Below, piece by piece: positions 37,271 through 49,832 of a stretch of 64,000 nucleotides of DNA (positions are counted from its first letter, which is position 1; each line of letters starts with the position of its first letter). A program made the position numbers and the translations under genes. Below the pieces are notes generated by a model. It saw only the letters and a list, made by a program, of their open reading frames with translations. It searched no databases and was not told the DNA's origin. Where the stretch lies: NCBI GenBank assembly GCA_902729315.2, contig LR746272.1, positions 4,595,037 through 4,659,036 on the forward strand, given 5' to 3'. The stretch comes from Spirodela intermedia (lineage: Eukaryota; Streptophyta; Magnoliopsida; Alismatales; Araceae).

Positions 37271-38125
37271 TTCTTTTGCATGGTGGTTAATAATTCAGCT
37301 CTGCTTTTATGGATTCACATCTATTCAACTCCGCTCGGTCTGTACAAACTTACCAAACTCGTTATCTATACCGTTGGAAATTTCTTACATTGTCTATTAC
37401 CTTCTTTTACAAGTTTGACCAATGAAATGCTCTTTGGACATTTCTAGTTCTGACTGTTGACAAAAAAAGTAAAGGGTCAAAATAATAAGTTAAGAATCTA
37501 TTAAAGAATATAATTGGACTTTGACCAGACAAAAAAATGTTAATACAAAAGAAACTTTTTTTAAAAAATGTGATTTTATTATATATTATAATTTATTTAT
37601 TTATTTTATTTCACTATTATATTATACTCTTTTATAGTATTTAATATAACTTGGTAATTTGCTTAAATTTTTTAGTTATTTATTTAATACTCCTTATCAC
37701 TTCAATATTCAAGTCCCAAAATTCTTACTCTCTACATAGGTTGTTGATTCAACATTAGATAAAAAAGAGCTGATTTTCTCATTTTTTCTTTATGAAATGG
37801 TTCAATTCATAGCATTTAATCAATATCCATCTTAATATTGGCATAGTGGTAGAAAGAATATCATGTTTGTTGTGCCGAGACTTCAAGTAGTTGAGCTTTA
37901 ACCATGTTTTTGATTTCACATTATTAGTTGATAGAGAATCAAAGTAAATTCATCAATGAATTACAAAATTCTATGGTTCTGATGGATGATTTCTTAATTT
38001 CTTTAGAAGGAATTTCTTGAGATAATGCACATTTGTATCCTATTTATATTATAAAAAATTAAAGATAAATTATTGTTAATTAGAACTAACTTATTTTTGA
38101 AACACAAAACTAACATATATTATTT

Positions 38126-39015
38126 AATAAGTCTTCATTATCATGAGTTAATAATTGATTAATAATATATATAGAAGTCTTAACTCATGATAACTAGATA
38201 TATATTTATGTCAAATTCTGAAAAGTAGTTTTAGTTGGTTAATTTAAATTTTTAACTAATTATGTAATTTTATGTTAATTTATATGATTTTTATAAATAT
38301 ATTTTTGAGATAAAATAAAAATAAAAAAATAGAAAAAGGGGGCACCCACCAGCTAGCCAGGCTTGCAACTGGGTCAGAAGCATAGTTAGGCAAAGTTGCG
38401 AGTAAAGGGCTTATGCGACTAAGGAACAATAATTGATTGAGTATATGTGTCACTTCCCTTCTACGTCACTAGTGGTTAATCAAGTATGGGGTAATGAGTG
38501 GTCGTATACATGTGAAATGATGATATTGATGAAGGAAAGTCATATTAATATATACATGTCTCAAATTATTAGAAATAAGTCATGTGGGACTGAATTTGTG
38601 TCACTATTGGAGATAAATTTTATATATTTGTATACATATAGTATCCTTGATTTATGAGAAGGTAATGACTCCATGATGTCATTAGGTAAAGGTACTACTG
38701 TAATTGGTTGACTTCCTATCACATAGGTAGATGAATGACAAATATTTAAATTCTACTAGAGCCAAAATATTTTTATCTGATTAAATTATATTTTTATGTG
38801 GAGTGTCAATTAATGATTAAGCTGTCAAAATCACTTAATCATTAGTGAAAATATCATCAACGCATTTCTAGAGTATCATTACCAACTATTAAATAATTAT
38901 GGATAAAAAGATCGTGAATCTATCAAGTAAATGATTCTGATTGATTGATAAATTAGTCATTGTCAAGAAGAGGATGATATACTAGGAGACAAGTCACCTC
39001 CTCTTGAGAGTGTAC
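38126..39015 (+). repeat. Repeat copy A (partial long LTR, plus)
   Basis: It begins ATAAGTCTTCATTATCATG and contains GGTCAGAAGCATAGTTAGG, GAGTGGTCGTATACATG, CATGTGGGACTGAATTTGTG and AAAAAGATCGTGAATC. All of these recur in copy B and, inverted, in copy C. It stops matching at about 39015, where a GA-rich module takes over. I read it as a truncated Ty3/gypsy LTR. Confidence 0.7.
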
Positions 39016-39444
39016 TAGATGTGAAGAAAAATGATGTGCACTTGTCATTGTATTTAATACATGTCATCTAATAAAATTTATAACTAAAACTTAATAAAAT
39101 ATTAGTATTAGTGTAAGTCTTAGGTTGTACACATGAAGATTGATTAATTTGTCATGAAAAACTAAATTAGTTTTATATAGAGAGTAATTCTAATATTTTA
39201 TTAATATTTAATAAAAATAATTAATTAAGATAGTGAGGTGAAAAGAAGAAAAGAAAGAGAGTAAAGAAAAGGAGCAAAGTGTGAGAGAAGAGATAGCTTT
39301 CACAAAAGAGAAAAGAGGTTTTTTGTGAAAGTGAGAGAAAGGGAGAGAAGGAGATCGATCTCACATGAGATGGAGAGAGAAACATCTCACAAGAGAAAAG
39401 GAGAGAGGGAGATCGATTGATGGAGAAAAAAGAGAGGAAGATTA

Positions 39445-39484
<40 letters not shown>

Positions 39485-39640
39485 CACAAGAGACAAAGAA
39501 AGAAGTATGTCTCATGAAAGAGGGAGAGAGAAATAAGATGATAATTAAGAAAAAGAGAAACATAGTTAAGTAATTTTTATGGTGACCATGATTTTCTAAT
39601 GAATGTATGCTCAAAAATTTACACACGTGACATAAGGTCA
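39015..39640 (+). repeat. GA-rich module, inverted relative to 55440-56070
   Basis: AT-rich sequence with ATAAAATATTAGTAT and AAACTAAATTAGTTTT leads into a GA-rich stretch with repeated TCTCACAAGAGA-like units and a (GA)n tract at 39444-39481. The reverse complement of 55440-56070 has the same order of motifs. These are two copies of one repeat, about 16 kb apart, in opposite orientation. Confidence 0.7.
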
Positions 39641-39641
39641 G

Positions 39642-41243
39642 TGATAAGTCTTCATTATCATGAGTTAATAATTAGTAAATAATATAGTTTTAGTCTTAAC
39701 TCATGATAAATAGACTTATATTTGTGTTAACATGTGAAAAGTGGTTTTCAGGTGATTAACGTAAATTTTTAGCTAATTATGTAATTTTTTACAAATTTAT
39801 ATAATTTGTATTATCTTATTTTTGAGATAAATGAAAAAAATAAAATAAAAATAATAATATAGTAAAAATGGGAGACTTGTTGGCTAGTCAGGCCCGCTAG
39901 CAGGTCAGAAGCATAGTTAGGAGTTGCAAGTAGGGTCTCGAGTGGCTAAGACCGATGGGGGTATGTGTACACCACTCTCCTTCTATCTCATTGATGGTCA
40001 ACTAGTTGTGGGGCAAGGAGTGGTCGTACATATAGAAGAAAGAGACTCATTACTTGCAAATGTGATATTACTATATATTCGTCCAAAATTTCAATACACA
40101 AGTGATGTGGGACTAAACTCGTGTCACACTTCTCCTAAAAGGCTTTGGAGATTTTAATACCTAAACTACCCCTTAGTTATAACAAAGATATACTATGATG
40201 ACGTCACTTGATAAGAGAACTAGAGTACTTATTTTAATCTATCTTCTGTAGGCAAACAGTCAGTGTGGGTTCAAATCTTCTCAAAGTCAAAACTCATATT
40301 TTTATTTGATTATTACGACTTTCTTGTAAATCACTAGGAAGGATCAAGTTACTAGAATTATTAAATCATTAGTGAAAATTTTGTCAACGTGATTTGCAAA
40401 ATATTGTTACTAAAATTATTGAACGATTCACAATAAAAAGATCGTGAATCCACTGAGTAAATGATCTCTGATTGATTGACAAGTAAGCCATCATCGAAAA
40501 GTAAAAGTTGCCAAAGAACCGCAAAGTCATTGTCTTTTCGCTCAGTCGGGTGACAACTTCTAGAGATGATTTGACGACCCATTTTATTAATCTCTAGACT
40601 TCGCAAGAAGATCTAGAGATTGCCCACATCGTCTTTGTCCAAGGAGAGCTTTTGAAGTTGTAGACACTACATGACGCTCCTCTTGAATGTTTAAGATTTC
40701 ATTATATTGTCAACGTATCGCCACTGCGATGTCGGAATTCTATTTTCTTACTTTCAACTTAATTTTTACTTCATTTAGTGATAATTTGTGTGATTTAAAT
40801 TTATCAAATTATATTTTATTCAATTACGATTTTTCTCACTTTTATAGATCTTAATTTGATTAATTAAATCATTTGTAATCACTTACATAAGAATCACTGG
40901 CTAAAACTTTATTTCTACCTGATTCGCATTCATCGGGTGTTGATGTCATCCTGACGTCTGCATCTTTATTTCTCTTTTTTGTGAATTTTAAATATATTTT
41001 ATTTTTTTCTTCATATCAAATTCATAAAAAATCGCATTATTTGAAAAAAATTCTAAAAATTTACCCAATATTATATTACATTTTTTTGATCGACTTGAAA
41101 AATTACCACTATTTTTAGAAGTTTTTTGAATTATAATTGATATATTTGTTTAGAAATACTTTTTAATATCCAAAAATTAGTATTTTCTAATTTTATAAAT
41201 TTTAAATTTGCATGATTTACTATACAACTTCTAAGTCACGTCA
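39642..41243 (+). repeat. Repeat copy B (1.6-kb LTR-like, plus)
   Basis: It begins TGATAAGTCTTCATTATC and ends CACGTCA, a TG...CA pair typical of LTRs. It matches copy C across most of its length, including the block from about 40361 to 41240. It contains TGATGTCATCCTGACGTC near 40941, also found in copies C and D. Confidence 0.7.
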
Positions 41244-41244
41244 G

Positions 41245-41870
41245 TTACTATGAATGTCTCTATCTTTTTTTAGTAGTTTGATGCTCATTAATTAGCTTTT
41301 AATCTCACTAATTTCACATTTGAAAATAGAAAGATACTCATTATTTGCAAAAAATCAAGAACACAAATACGTCAAGATTTAACTATAAAAATCAATAGAA
41401 AATAAGCTGAACATAATCTTAGTTTGATCTCAAATGAGTTTTGAAGGATTCAAAAGAAAAACTAAGATCATTCATCGAGTTTTTACTAAGTTCTACTCAT
41501 TTATATCAAAATATGTACGAAATAAAAATAACTTGCTATAAAATATAAATAAATATTGAAAGCACATAAATAATTTTAAAAAATAGAAAATAAATTATTA
41601 CCTACGTTTAGTCTACCTCTTAGGGAACTAAAGATATTAGTGTAGTGGTTTAGTTTCATTCGAATGTGCCACATCATTCTAGAAGTCATAGAAGTATCGT
41701 TCGGAAGTGTTACACCACTTATTGGAGAGATCCATCAAAAAGAGGAGTTCACCACATTGTCATTGTCATCTAGGGGGAGAAGGGAAGAATTGACCACTCA
41801 CCGAAGGCCTTGAGTATAGTCGGGGGAGGAAAGAGTGAGCTTGTCGATTGTTAGAGGTGTTGATCACATG
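41245..41870 (+). repeat. Internal module, inverted relative to 47690-48300
   Basis: It follows copy B directly. The reverse complement of 47690-48300 carries the same ordered motifs (CTTTTAATCTCA, GATCATTCATC, GAGATCCATCAAAA, GGGGGAGAAGG, TTGACCACTCA). These are two diverged copies of the same internal retroelement sequence. No protein was recognised. Confidence 0.65.
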
Positions 41871-42079
41871 AAAGGAGGGAGGAAACGGATTCCTCTATTC
41901 GTGACTACCATCATAATTTTAAAGATAAATGATAATGTATATCCCTAATAGTGATACGTGTGAGAACTTAAGTTCCTAGTATTGTGGCACTTTGTAAACC
42001 GTTAGATGAGATGTACTTAAGTCACGTGGCACACTAAGCAACACATGATCAACCCATCATGAACCATGGAGTCCAAACA

Positions 42080-42430
42080 TGAATCACATTCATCTAGGCA
42101 ATGGCATCATCTTGACGTCCGCATCAAATATTATCTTTTTTTAAAACTTTTTAAATATATTTATCTTTATCATTTAGTCTAAAAATAATAAAAAATTATA
42201 TTATTTGAGATTTTTTTGAAATATCACTAGATATCATCATACATCCTTGATTGATTGATATAAAAATTTCTTACTATTTTTGGAACCTTTTATGGATTTT
42301 TAATTAATTTACTTGTCCTAAAATATTTCTAAAAGTTTTAAAATTAATATTTTTAAGTTTTATAAATTTAAAATTTTTGTAATTTATTATACAATGATTA
42401 GATCACATCAAATTTTGGCACTGTTGACAA
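42080..42430 (+). repeat. Repeat copy D: LTR 3' end plus tRNA-Asp-like primer site
   Basis: It matches the last 320 bp of copy B and ends CACATCA at 42410. It is followed by AATTTTGGCACTGTTGACAAG, which resembles the Athila/Tat primer-binding region complementary to tRNA-Asp (consensus TGGCGCCGTTGCCGGGG), with several substitutions. This marks D as a 5' LTR end read on the plus strand. Confidence 0.6.
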
Positions 42431-43299
42431 GTATGTATTACATAAAATTTGATATTTTTTATTTTTCTCTTAGAGTATATAAAAAATTTAATTCTTATTT
42501 TTATTGTCTTTTTGTAAATAATAATAAAAAATAAAGAGTAGCAATATAATGACTATATCAAACTAAAGGAGGGTAACACTTATTAATCTTAGTCCTCAAA
42601 TTTATAATTTTTTATGCATAGTAGTTCCTTACATCCAATGATAGAAATTCTTTCTACTATTTCGTCTAAAATAAAAAAATCGAATGAAAAATTAATTTTG
42701 ATAGATCCTTAAGGTAGTACAAGTTAAACTGAGAATAATCTCATGGAAATGAAAAATTATTATTCTTGATTCATATTAACAACTATCTAATATTATAGTC
42801 ACATTAGCACCCACAATTAAATTTGAAATAAATCTAGAAAAATTTCAAATACTCTCTAATTTTCATAGATTACCTTTGGAGGAACCATATTGGAATTTAG
42901 AAATTTTTTATATGATTTATGATTTAGTTAATCTCTAAAGTTACACCAAAAAATGTTAAGATTAAATTACTTACTCACACGCTTAGGGATAAGGCTAGTT
43001 ATTAACTATACATATTAGATACAGAATTAACTAGTTGAAAGACATAATATGTCCTTTTTCAAAAATGTTCTCTGTTAGAAAGAATTTAAAATATAATAAA
43101 ACACATATGGAGTTTTGTTCAAAGGTCAAGAGAAACTTTACATAAACATGAGAAAAATTTAAAGATTTACTGAAAAAAGTATTCTCATCATGTTATACAC
43201 AAATAATATCTCAATATCATTTTTTATGATGCATTATTAGAACAACATAGAAAGATGAGTAATTCTATATTTGGAGGAACTTTTATAAAAGAACCTTTA

Positions 43300-43570
43300 A
43301 TGAGATTTATAGCCTTTAAGAGAATTTAAGTGAAAATTTTAGAGACCAAGCCTCTTTTGAGTTATATGATAGGGATAAGAATAGAATAATTTATGAATTG
43401 TATCATCAAGATGATTCTAACTTAAGAAATGAGGTAAATCAGATTAATCAACAATTAGAAAATCTTGAATTACTTATTGATAATACTTAAAAGCCTCTTA
43501 CTCTTAATTTTATTTAAATAGTAATTGTCATATATGTGGTGAAAATGATTATTTAGAATATCACTATTTT
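43300..43570 (+). pseudogene. Degenerate Ty3/gypsy gag remnant (plus)
   Basis: The plus strand near 43508-43560 reads CHICGENDYLEYHY, a decayed CCHC zinc knuckle in which the His and last Cys are Tyr. Upstream is an acidic stretch with stop codons. It lies downstream of copy D in the same orientation, as gag should. Confidence 0.4.
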
Positions 43571-43879
43571 CTCTTTTTCTAGCCTAAGAATTATTTGTTG
43601 ATTTTCTTGCCTAATTTTCTTCATCATCTTCATCATATATGTATTTGTTTCCTAAAATTGTTGTATCATTTGCCCCATAAACTGTTACATCAAATTTGAA
43701 ATCATATCAGATTGATTTTGATATTAATTATGATATTGTGGGCTGAAATTAGGAACTGAACTTGAAGGAGTAAAATTGTGGGCTAGTGACTGATGAGTAA
43801 CTTGTAGGAAATTATGAGTATTTTGATTAAAAAAGGGAGCATTATATTGTGAAGTACATGTGCATGCTTTTGATCTAAA

Positions 43880-44400
43880 TTAGAATATTGAGATTCATAA
43901 TGATCAATCCTACCACATGATGAACATCTAGAATATGAATGTTGTGCAAGTTGTGTAGGTTTCTTTTTATATGGTAAATGATCATATAAAATATTTAACT
44001 TTTGATGAACCTCACTAACTTCATTTCTAATGTCTAATACATCATAATTTTAAACTTCAAATATTTTTATTTTATTTTCATTATTGATGTGATCATTTAA
44101 AGAAAAATATTCACTTTTTATAGAATTTTCACTTCAATTTTCATACAATCTATAAATTTAATTCTCATCCTTACTCATGAATGTGCCTCCACATCTAACA
44201 TTTATAGTGTTCTTATATTATTCAGATACACCATCATAAAATATATGATTTAATTGTCATTTGGTAATTTTATGATGTAGGCATCTCCTTTCAAGCTCTT
44301 TAAATCTTTCCCAAGATTCATAGAATGCTTCTTGATTTTTGAATAAACTTGAGAATGACTTTTTGCATGACATGAGTGTTCCTAATGAAATATAATTTTC
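43880..44400 (-). pseudogene. Degenerate Athila/Tat-type gag remnant (minus)
   Basis: Read on the minus strand, 44340-44150 gives NQEAFYESWERFKELERRC, then HIFYDGVSE and GGTFMSKDE, broken by stops. This is the typical gag core of Athila/Tat retrotransposons. Further along (near 43940) lies CSSCGRIDHYESQY, a zinc knuckle whose last Cys is Tyr. It sits directly downstream of copy C on the same strand, so it is the gag of a minus-strand element. Confidence 0.65.
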
Positions 44401-44436
44401 TCTAAATACTTGTTACACTTCTAGTCATGTGGTGAT

Positions 44437-46353
44437 TGATATGACTTAGTCGTTGTATAATAAATTAAGTAAATTTAAAATTTTAAAATAACAAGAAAAT
44501 ACTAATTTTTAGATATTTAGGAGTATTTATGAATAAATATATTAATTATAATTTAATAAAAGTTTTAAAAATAGTAAAATTTTCTTTGATCAATCATAAG
44601 AATGTAATATAATATTAAATAATATTTTAGAATTTTTGCTAAAGAATTTAATTTTTTATAATTTTTTGACTAAGAAATAAAAATAAAATATATCTAAAAT
44701 TCACAAAAAAAGAAATAAGGGTGCTGACGTCAAGATGACATCAACACTTAATGAACATGAATCGAATAGAAATAGAGTTCTACCTAATGATTCTTATGTA
44801 GTAATTATAGATGATTTAATTGGTTAAATTTAGATTTGTAAAAGTTAGAAGAATCGAAATTGAATGAAGAGTAGTTTGAAAATTTTAAATCACATAAATT
44901 ATCTTTAAATGAAGTGAAAATTAAGTTGAAAGTAGAAACTATAGAGGTTCGACCTCGTGATATCGATCATCATAATTTTATGAGTTTGAGAAAATCATGA
45001 AACGATGTCCATGACCTCAAAGGCTCTTCTTAGATATAAAAGACCTAGGCATTCACTAGATCTCCTTTATAAGTCTAAAAAATCATGATAAAGTTAAAAT
45101 AGTAAAAAAAATAGTAAAATAGAGTTTTGGCATCGTGACAGTAATGTGTCAGCTAATGCATCGAAATCTTGACCATTCAAGAGGATTGTCATGTAGCGTC
45201 TACGACTTTGAAAACTCTCTTTGGATAAGGATGAGGTAAAAAATTTCTAGATCTTCTTGTGAAGTCTAGATATCAATGAAATAGGTCGTCGAATCATCTC
45301 TGACAACTGTCACCTGACGAAATGGAAAAATAAAGATTTTATAGCTCTTCGATAGCTATCACCCAACAAAGAGGAACTATATAGAGGTGGGGTGCATGTC
45401 GAGAGTTTCTTCCTCAAGTTCATACAACAAGAGGAGGTTCTTCATCGCATCTAATACACTCTCAAGATGTGACAACTCATCTTTTGACAGATTGTCTTCT
45501 TCCTAATGACGACTTGTTTATTCGAAGATGATTTACTTGATGAATTCGTGATTTTTTTATTGTGAAACATTTAATAATTTTAGTAATGATGTTCTACGAA
45601 TCATGTTGATGAGATTTTCATTGATGATTGAGCGATTTGGTAAGTTAATTTTTCACTGAGAATCTAGAGGAAAATCATGATTTAATTAGATAAAAAATAT
45701 GAGTTTTGGCTTTGGAAGGGTTCGAACCCATTTCAGTCACCCGCTTGCACGAGAGAGGGTGTAATAAGTACTTGAATACTTTTATATAGTGACATCATCA
45801 TAGTATATTGTTGTTATAAATAAGAGATAGTTTACGTATTAAAACCATTGAAAACATTCTGGGAAGTATGACTACTAATTTAGTCTCATATTGGTTATTC
45901 TTTGAATTTTGAGATGAATATAGAGTAATACAAGATTTGGAAATTAATGAGTCACTTTCTCGCATATATACGACCACTCCTTATCCTACATTCAACTTAC
46001 CACCAGTGACATAGAAGGGAAGTGACACACATGTGCCCCCATCGGTCTATAGCTAGTTGAGTCTCTACTTGTGGCTCTAACTCGACTATGCTTTCCACAT
46101 GTTTGCGGGCCCCATTGGTTGATAGGTCCTTCCTTTTTTTATCTTTTTATTTTATTTTCTTTTTCTTTATCTATCTCAAAAATAAGATTATAAAATTATA
46201 TAAAATTACATAAAATCACATAATTAACCAAAACTTCATATTAACCAAATAAAAATTACTTTTTATTTATCACAAATATGTCTATTTATCATGAATTAAG
46301 ACTAAAACTCTATTATTTATTAATTATTAACTCATGATAATGAAGACTTATCA
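44437..46353 (-). repeat. Repeat copy C (1.9-kb LTR, minus) with polypurine-like tract
   Basis: Read on the minus strand it starts TGATAAGTCTTCATTATCAT at 46353 and ends CATATCA at 44437. Just before its start stands GGACTAGCAATGATTCAAGT then TGGAGAGTG, closely resembling the conserved purine-rich sequence before the 3' LTR of Athila/Tat elements. It is the inverted counterpart of copies A, B and D. Confidence 0.75.
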
Positions 46354-47689
46354 CACTCTCCAACTTGAATCATTGCTAGTCCTTTAACAATAGAAGTATA
46401 AAAATTAAGAAAAATTCACAAATCTCAAACATCATATTTCAATACATAAACATATAATTATAAATGATACATCTCTAGACACTTTGAACTCTTATATCAA
46501 ATATTTAAGAATGATGACAAACACTTAAATATTTAAGCACTCCTTGGAATAACAATCTAAACTTCACTTTTTTTATTCACATCTTTAACACTTCTTTGCT
46601 CATAAATATAATTTACAAAAGTTCTAATTATCAATATTCATTCATGACTAGATTTTTAAATTTTATATTATATTTTTTCTATTTTTTCTATAGTGAATAA
46701 GTAGCTTTTCCTATGACAAATTTCGACAATAAAAATGATGTCTCACATTCTCCATATGTACTCTTTGTTTTTAGAGCATTAACATTATCCATTTATTTTA
46801 CAATTGTTTTTTTCTATAGATGATTTTCGACAATAAGAATAATGTCTCACATCCTCTGTCTACTCTTCATTTTCAGATTCTTCACATTGCTCTTTTTTTT
46901 TTAGAATTATGAAATAAGTGATTTCTCTTCATAAGTCCTATAGATTAAGGTATAAAAATCTCTATTAAATCTCCTCACATCTTATAGTACTGTGGCATCT
47001 TGTTAGCCATTGAATCATCATTTATGGCTATATGTGTGCTGAGTAATGTCAGATTTGTGAAGTGTTGGTGGATTGCTTTATGCATCTGATATCGTGGTAT
47101 CTTGCCCATCATTGATCTAGCTTATTTGATGATGTGGCTCATTGAATATCATCGGATCACACCATACTTTAGATGGCTGCCCTAAGGCACACGAAAAAGT
47201 TTAGTCCCACATCAGAAATATTTCAGTGCATGAGCCGAATATAAATCAAAGCTATAGTTTCTCATAAGAGATCCTTTCTCTTGGAATAAAATAATGTCCA
47301 GAATCATTTTGGGAGAAGGCAAAAAGGTGGTCCACCCTTGTGCATGCAAGTGTGTACAGACATTCCTTGCTCCACGACCTATTGGCCATTGAGATGTGAC
47401 AAGGGAATGATGAACATGTGCACAGAGTGAGTCATTTGCCACTCAAGCCCAGCTCGTGGCTCCCCCCTAGTCTAGGTCTACCCACTCAACCATAATGCCC
47501 CTCCAAGCAACTACTAAGTGTTGGCTTGCTAATAGGTGGAATATTTTTTATATTTTATTATTTTATTAATTTTAAATAATCTAAAGTCACACTAAGTATT
47601 TTAACTTCAAACTTCTAAAATTAATAATATATTTTTTATTTATTATGTAAGTTAATAAAATAAAATAAAATAATAAAGCTAATTAAAAC
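46354..47689. other. AT-rich retroelement-derived stretch, no gene
   Basis: From 46354 the minus strand should be the 3' internal end of the element owning copy C. Paired phrases such as TCTCACAT(T/C)CTC near 46740 and 46846 suggest small internal duplications. No coding frame longer than about 76 codons is open and none is recognised. Confidence 0.45.
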
Positions 47690-48300
47690 ACAAAAATATA
47701 GCTTTAACAACGAGCTCATTCCTTCCTCTCCTAATTGACTTGATGAGTGGTCAACTCTTTCCTTCTCCCCCCAAATGATGGTGATAGTGTGGTCATCCCC
47801 TTCTTTTGATGGATCTCTAGTAAGTGGTAGAATACTTCTTGATGATACTTTTGTAGCTTCCGACATGGTGTGGCATGTTCAAATGAAATCAAGCTTCCAC
47901 ACCAATGTCTCTAATTGCTCAAGAGGCATACTAAATTTGGGCAACAGTTTATCTCTTACTTTTAGTATTTACTAACCTACTTTTGCCATTTCTTTATATT
48001 TTATGATAAGTTATTTCTGTTTTATGTATGTGTCAATTGAAATGAGTAGAACAAATTTAAAACTTGATGAATGATCTTCATTCTTCTTGTGAATTCTTTG
48101 AAACTTGTTTGAGATTTAACTAAGATCATTTTTAACTTATTATTTATTTATTTATATAGTTGAATCTTGATGTATTCATATTCTTGGTGTTCTACAAGTA
48201 ATAGATATTTTTCTATTTTTGAACATAAAATCAATGAGATTAAAGGCTACTTAATGATCATTAAAGTGTTAAAATAGTGTGGAGACATTTACAACCAACC
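47690..48300 (-). repeat. Internal module, inverted copy of 41245-41870
   Basis: This is the minus-strand counterpart of the module after copy B. Frames at 47636-47975 are parts of this repeat, not genes. Confidence 0.65.
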
Positions 48301-49539
48301 TTATGTTGTGATGGCGAGCAGGACTTGTCTCCATCAGCTCAAGAGACACCGACAGTTTGAGTTCAGCCCGATCAATGCGCAAAGATGAAGGAGCCTAGCT
48401 TTTGCTACATAGCCTAGCCCTTTGGGACGACGACATTCCACCTCCGCGACGACGACGAGCTCAAGCTCACCCGTATCTTTCTTTGTACTTTCACGTTGAC
48501 TTGTTGGGCCTCACGTTAGTATGTTAGCGGGCCCAATTCTATGCGTGTGTGTTGTTGTTCGTCTCTTTTTCTTTAGGGTTTTATTGGGTCTCTCTTTGAG
48601 GCCCAATTAAAACCCTAGGGGGGGGGAACCTATGTGTCTTTCTTTTTGGGCCTCTTTTGGGGCTTATTTGGGTCTTCATTTGAGGCCCACTTAAGCATCG
48701 TAAGAGGGCCCTCCTCTTTCTCCTTTTAGGGGAGCTTATCGGGTCTCTCTTTAAGAGGCCCAATAAGCCCCTTTTGTAGCCTTTGTGACTTATGGGCTTG
48801 AGGGTCTCAAGTGGGCCCACCTCCCCTTAGCCCACTTGTGGGCCCCCATATAAGGGGAGGTAGGACCCCCCGTCAAAGAGCGCCGTATTTTTGAGAGAAA
48901 TTATCGTTGTGAGTTATCTTCCTCGTGACCTAGAATAGGGAGGGAAGGAGGAAGAGGAAGGCCATGGATACCCCCTTTGAGGACTTCATTCCTCGTGATG
49001 CTGCTGCCCGAGAAGTCTCGCTGCCGCCTGAGACTGCTGCCGTCGCCGGCCATCTCATTGCCGCCCGGGAGCTCGCCGCTGTCACCGGATGAAACGGTCG
49101 CTGTTGCCGCTGCAGCCGCCGCCGCCTCTACTGGAACCCCGTCACGTCGTCGTGACGAAAGGGGCTCGCTTCGCCTCCCCACGAGCCGTCGCCGAGCACT
49201 CTGCCAGAGTCTCTCGACTCCCGGTTCGACTGCCGCCTCTTCCTCCAGAACTCCACCATAAATTCGCCGGAGCCGCCCTCTGCCGCTCTGCCCAGTCGCT
49301 GGCCGTTCGCCGACGAACGCCGACCTGCCGCCGACATCGGAAGAGACCCCGCAGCCGTGCTGATGAGCCAGAACCAGTCCCAGCTCCTCACAGGCCCCCG
49401 CTGGATTTTCCCCACACTCCGCTGCCGTCGCGCCGTTTCCGGCGCCACTTAGACCAGGAGAGCTCAACCCTCCCTGGTATCGTCGGCCGGATCATCTCCT
49501 CTCTGCTCTGCTTCCCGACGCCGCCAGAGAGGCTAATCC
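48301..49539. other. GC-rich repeat flank on the left of the copia insertion
   Basis: A stretch at 48560-48800 has about three imperfect units around GGGTCTCTCTTTGAGGCCCA. A TATA-like CATATAAGG stands at 48847, followed by a leader and then very GC-rich sequence from 48960. This resembles an LTR promoter and leader of another retroelement. A 44-codon frame at 48964 opens with MDTPFEDF, and longer frames exist on both strands, but none has a recognisable domain. The copia element interrupts this DNA at 49539/54578. Confidence 0.45.
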
Positions 49540-49832
49540 TGTTAGAAACTCGCCGGACAGACGACGGCAGTTAAGACGTCGCCGGCGAGATCACCTTCTG
49601 AGTCACAGGAAAAACCCAGCAGGAGGAACAAGGAAGACTATCTTGCTCATTGAAAACCTCTTACAGCCCTCTTTAAATAAGGGAGCAACAAAAGGAGAAA
49701 AAGAATAACCGTAAGCAATAAGCAACCTCTTATAGCTCTAGGTAAGTGTGCCTCGAAATGTGCAAAGCTTATGTCGTTACGCGAAAAGACGTGCAAGACG
49801 TGCAAGACGTGCAAGGCTCCCCATTCACGACA
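49540..49832 (-). repeat. 3' LTR of the copia element
   Basis: This is the downstream LTR in element orientation. It contains three copies of a 9-bp GACGTGCAA unit where the 5' LTR has two, which accounts for the length difference. Confidence 0.93.

Noticed and set aside
48901-49574. Long GC-rich frames on both strands left of the copia element
   Set aside because: Composition alone keeps them open. No domain or splice support, and they run into the LTR.
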